DNA from: an uncultured Phascolarctobacterium sp.
Lineage (GTDB): Bacteria; Bacillota; Negativicutes; Acidaminococcales; Acidaminococcaceae
Direction of reading: 5' to 3'
Length of the DNA stretch: 14,302 nt
NCBI GenBank assembly: GCA_934234275.1
Contig: CAKQHU010000016.1
Coordinates: forward strand, 1 to 14,302
Every line of letters starts with the position of its first letter. Within the stretch, counting starts at the first letter, position 1. Positions 13,162 to 14,302 of this stretch are shown here, piece after piece. The notes below the pieces were generated by a model, which worked only from the letters and a program-made list of their open reading frames with translations, ran no database searches and was not told the DNA's origin. Position numbers and translations under genes: made by a program.

Positions 13162-13198
13162 TATAATACATTATAAGGCATTGCCTACTATTTTTCAA
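13162..13198 (-). promoter_or_regulatory. Promoter of the HTH-fic operon with a palindrome over the -10 box
   Basis: On the - strand TTGAAA (13193-13198) and TATAAT (13170-13175) are separated by exactly 17 bases, a near-consensus promoter. The -10 box is also half of a perfect 14-bp palindrome, TATAAT-GT-ATTATA (13162-13175), a fitting operator for the HTH protein encoded just downstream. AT-rich palindromes can arise by chance, so the operator role is a hypothesis. The leader to the GTG start is about 30 bases. Confidence 0.7.
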
Positions 13199-13340
13199 TA
13201 TCACCAAATTTCTCCCCTTACGATATCTCTTTTTCAACCAAAATATAAAAGAATACTATCGTCACTAAACACAACCATCGACGAATCTCTAACAAAATCA
13301 ATGCTTACCTTTTTTCCACGATCACCTCGTTATTATATGT

Positions 13341-13427
13341 TATACTTTGTTCATCGGTTGAACACCGACATGTTCTAAAAAATCAAGCCTACTGAATTAC
13401 TGACAATGTAATCCTGTAGGCTTTTTT
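13341..13427 (+). ncRNA. Candidate small RNA between the fic operon and the membrane-protein gene (speculative)
   Basis: A -10-like TATACT (13341-13346) is followed at once by a perfect dyad TGTTCA-N5-TGAACA (13348-13364), overlapped by CGGT...ACCG. About 20 unpaired bases come next, then an intrinsic terminator (AAGCCTAC...GTAGGCTTTTTT, 13385-13427). No coding sequence of convincing quality is present on the + strand, yet the terminator's T-run faces the + direction. A transcript of about 75 bases is therefore plausible. No known RNA family is recognised, and no -35 box is evident. Confidence 0.3.
13385..13427 (+). terminator. Intrinsic terminator facing the + strand
   Basis: AAGCCTAC pairs with GTAGGCTT and a second inner helix ATTAC/GTAAT, followed by TTTTTTAT. 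No + strand gene is visible upstream within 180 bases except the candidate small RNA. The rest of the 13136-13515 gap holds the fic promoter (13162-13198) and a second hairpin (13448-13476). Confidence 0.75.
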
Positions 13428-13447
13428 ATGCTTCAAAAATTTTCCGC

Positions 13448-13476
13448 AGCTCTGCTGCAAACTCCGCAGCAGAGCT
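13448..13476. terminator. Terminator after the small membrane-protein gene
   Basis: AGCTCTGCTGC pairs perfectly with GCAGCAGAGCT around a 7-base loop. On the - strand GCGGAAAATTTTT follows, and on the + strand AATTTTTT follows, so it can work in both directions. It lies 39 bases after the stop of the 13516-13992 gene. Confidence 0.75.
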
Positions 13477-13515
13477 AATTTTTTCATATTAATAATGCTT
13501 AGTCTACTCCCTGCC

Positions 13516-13992
13516 CTACTCTAAATTATTATAGCGATTATAACTATCAGTCCAGGTCCACGGCAACGACAGCAGGCTCAGCTCCGCTTCCTTCCAGGGA
13601 TACTCCGGCTCCTCCTCCTGCTTCTCGTAGCTTTCACATATTTCCTCATTATATTGATCGAACACAAGATAAATCATTCTCTGTGTCTGCAGCCAAAATA
13701 CCCGCATAACAACAAAATGCAGGAAAATAAACAAAGGCAGCACATAATCACCCCGGTACAATTGGTGTCTGATGGGCAACCCCAGAATAAAGATGGTCGC
13801 AACCAGTACTAAGAAAGAGCCACGTTTTCCCAGCATCGTTTCGCCCGCCTCCTCCAGCACAGGTGCCACATAATCACAAAACGTCCACTGTATTTCAAAC
13901 TTGCGCATTGCCAAAATCATGTTAATACAGCCTAACGCACCTAAAAGATATTCGCCAAAATTTTCCACGCTATAACCCACTTTCTTTTCCAC
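13516..13992 (-). CDS. Unknown small membrane protein
   Basis: This encodes 158 residues with no recognised family. Three hydrophobic segments are visible: about 13-28 (GEYLLGALGCINMILA), 59-74 (SFLVLVATIFILGLPI) and 84-101 (VLPLFIFLHFVVMRVFWL). These are followed by an acidic cytoplasmic-looking tail (YNEEICESYEKQEEEPEYPW). The start is uncertain: GTG at 13992 lies directly after GGCGGA, with very short spacing, and a GTG four codons later has better spacing. Codon use is closer to the housekeeping genes than to the AT-rich block. It lies between ssrA and the fic region, with terminators on both sides, so it is probably a single-gene unit, although no promoter box is clear. Confidence 0.65.
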   Translation of the reverse strand: MEKKVGYSVENFGEYLLGALGCINMILAMRKFEIQWTFCDYVAPVLEEAGETMLGKRGSFLVLVATIFILGLPIRHQLYRGDYVLPLFIFLHFVVMRVFWLQTQRMIYLVFDQYNEEICESYEKQEEEPEYPWKEAELSLLSLPWTWTDSYNRYNNLE

Positions 13993-14059
13993 TCCGCCAG
14001 CAGGAATAATCTATTCTATCCCTACACTCCTGCATATAAAATCATTTTGCAAACAAAAA

Positions 14060-14091
14060 CAGAGGATAGTGCTGTTATACACTATCCTCTG
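14060..14091 (-). terminator. Terminator of ssrA
   Basis: CAGAGGATAGTG pairs perfectly with CACTATCCTCTG (12 pairs) around an 8-base loop. On the - strand TTTTTGTTT follows, about 40 bases after the tmRNA 3' end. On the + strand CTTTTTATT follows, so it is potentially bidirectional. Confidence 0.85.
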
Positions 14092-14132
14092 CTTTTTATT
14101 CCACCAATCAACTGTCACGATTGGACTAATTC

Positions 14133-14302
14133 TGGTGGAGGTGAGGGGAGTCGAACCCCTGTCCGAAAATATTGCCATACAACTTTCTCCGAGCGCAGAC
14201 GTCATACTTTATTTCGCGCTGCGATTGCCTGACGACGGGCCTTCACATTGCTATCCTAAAGAGTTTCCCTTAAAGCCTATAGGAATCAGCCTTAAGGTAT
14301 CC
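14133..14302 (-). ncRNA. ssrA: tmRNA (transfer-messenger RNA), 3' part
   Basis: Read on the - strand, the end is GGACAGGGGTTCGACTCCCC followed by TCACCTCCACCA. This is a T-arm with the GTTCGA loop, the acceptor strand and an encoded CCA at 14133-14135. The preceding 130 bases contain paired segments expected of the pseudoknot region. The 5' part, including the other half of the acceptor stem and the peptide-tag reading frame, lies beyond 14302, so the tag cannot be read here. With SmpB, tmRNA releases stalled ribosomes and tags the incomplete protein for proteolysis. Confidence 0.93.

Noticed and set aside
13264..13330. Short - strand frame with SIDFVRDSSMVVFSDDSILLYFG
   Set aside because: It looks protein-like, but no acceptable start codon with a ribosome site was found and it ends after about 30 codons; possibly a remnant, not supportable as a gene.
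13181..13378. + strand 65-codon frame upstream of the candidate small RNA
   Set aside because: No ribosome binding site, low-complexity composition, and it runs over the promoter of the HTH-fic operon.
14133..14165. tmRNA 3' end as an attachment site
   Set aside because: I looked for a second copy of the GTTCGACTCCCC segment within the window and saw none, and there is no integrase.

Overview
The window most likely comes from a Negativicutes-type Firmicute (a Firmicute with an outer membrane), possibly a gut member such as Acidaminococcaceae. Three signs point this way. The DUF1659 / DUF2922 / YvrJ small-protein set is typical of Firmicutes. A membrane-anchored protein resembles AsmA/TamB outer-membrane biogenesis factors. 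The paired GC-rich palindromic repeats match what I recall from gut Firmicutes. The genus is a guess. No rRNA, tRNA, CRISPR array, transposase or integrase is visible; the only recognisable RNA gene is the 3' part of tmRNA at the right edge.

Layout. (1) 1-2224, + strand: the tail of an unidentified gene, two copies of a DUF1659 gene encoding identical proteins, a DUF2922 gene and a YvrJ-like gene. Every gap between these small genes is filled with composite palindromic repeats. (2) 2225-2740, + strand: a secreted or anchored thermonuclease-family protein, closed by a bidirectional terminator. (3) 2857-7497, - strand, housekeeping in character: DUF1653 protein, YjbR-family protein, endonuclease IV (nfo) and M18 aminopeptidase, very probably one transcription unit, then an AsmA/TamB-like protein. 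(4) 7641-8321, - strand: an RNase HI-like protein with a lysine-rich N-terminal extension. (5) 8330-13440: a visibly AT-rich accessory stretch. It holds a wrecked NADPH-dependent FMN reductase-type gene (+); a three-gene + strand operon (unknown 246-aa protein, 130-aa tail-anchored protein, second thermonuclease); and, converging on it, a - strand operon of an HTH protein with an antitoxin-like tail, a Fic-domain protein, and a DUF4145-like/Cys-rich/Sel1-repeat protein whose 3' end has decayed. (6) 13516-14302, - strand: a small unknown membrane protein and the 3' end of ssrA.

How the genes work together. The DUF1653-yjbR-nfo-apeB block looks like a stable chromosomal unit combining DNA repair and peptide turnover. 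The AT-rich block carries the best candidates for undescribed biology. The 9051-10793 operon pairs two unrecognised proteins with an extracytoplasmic nuclease. The HTH-Fic pair reads as a class I-like Fic toxin-antitoxin module in which the antitoxin is fused to a DNA-binding domain, with a palindrome over its own -10 box. The repeat-filled small-gene cluster at the left end is a separate, recently duplicating region.
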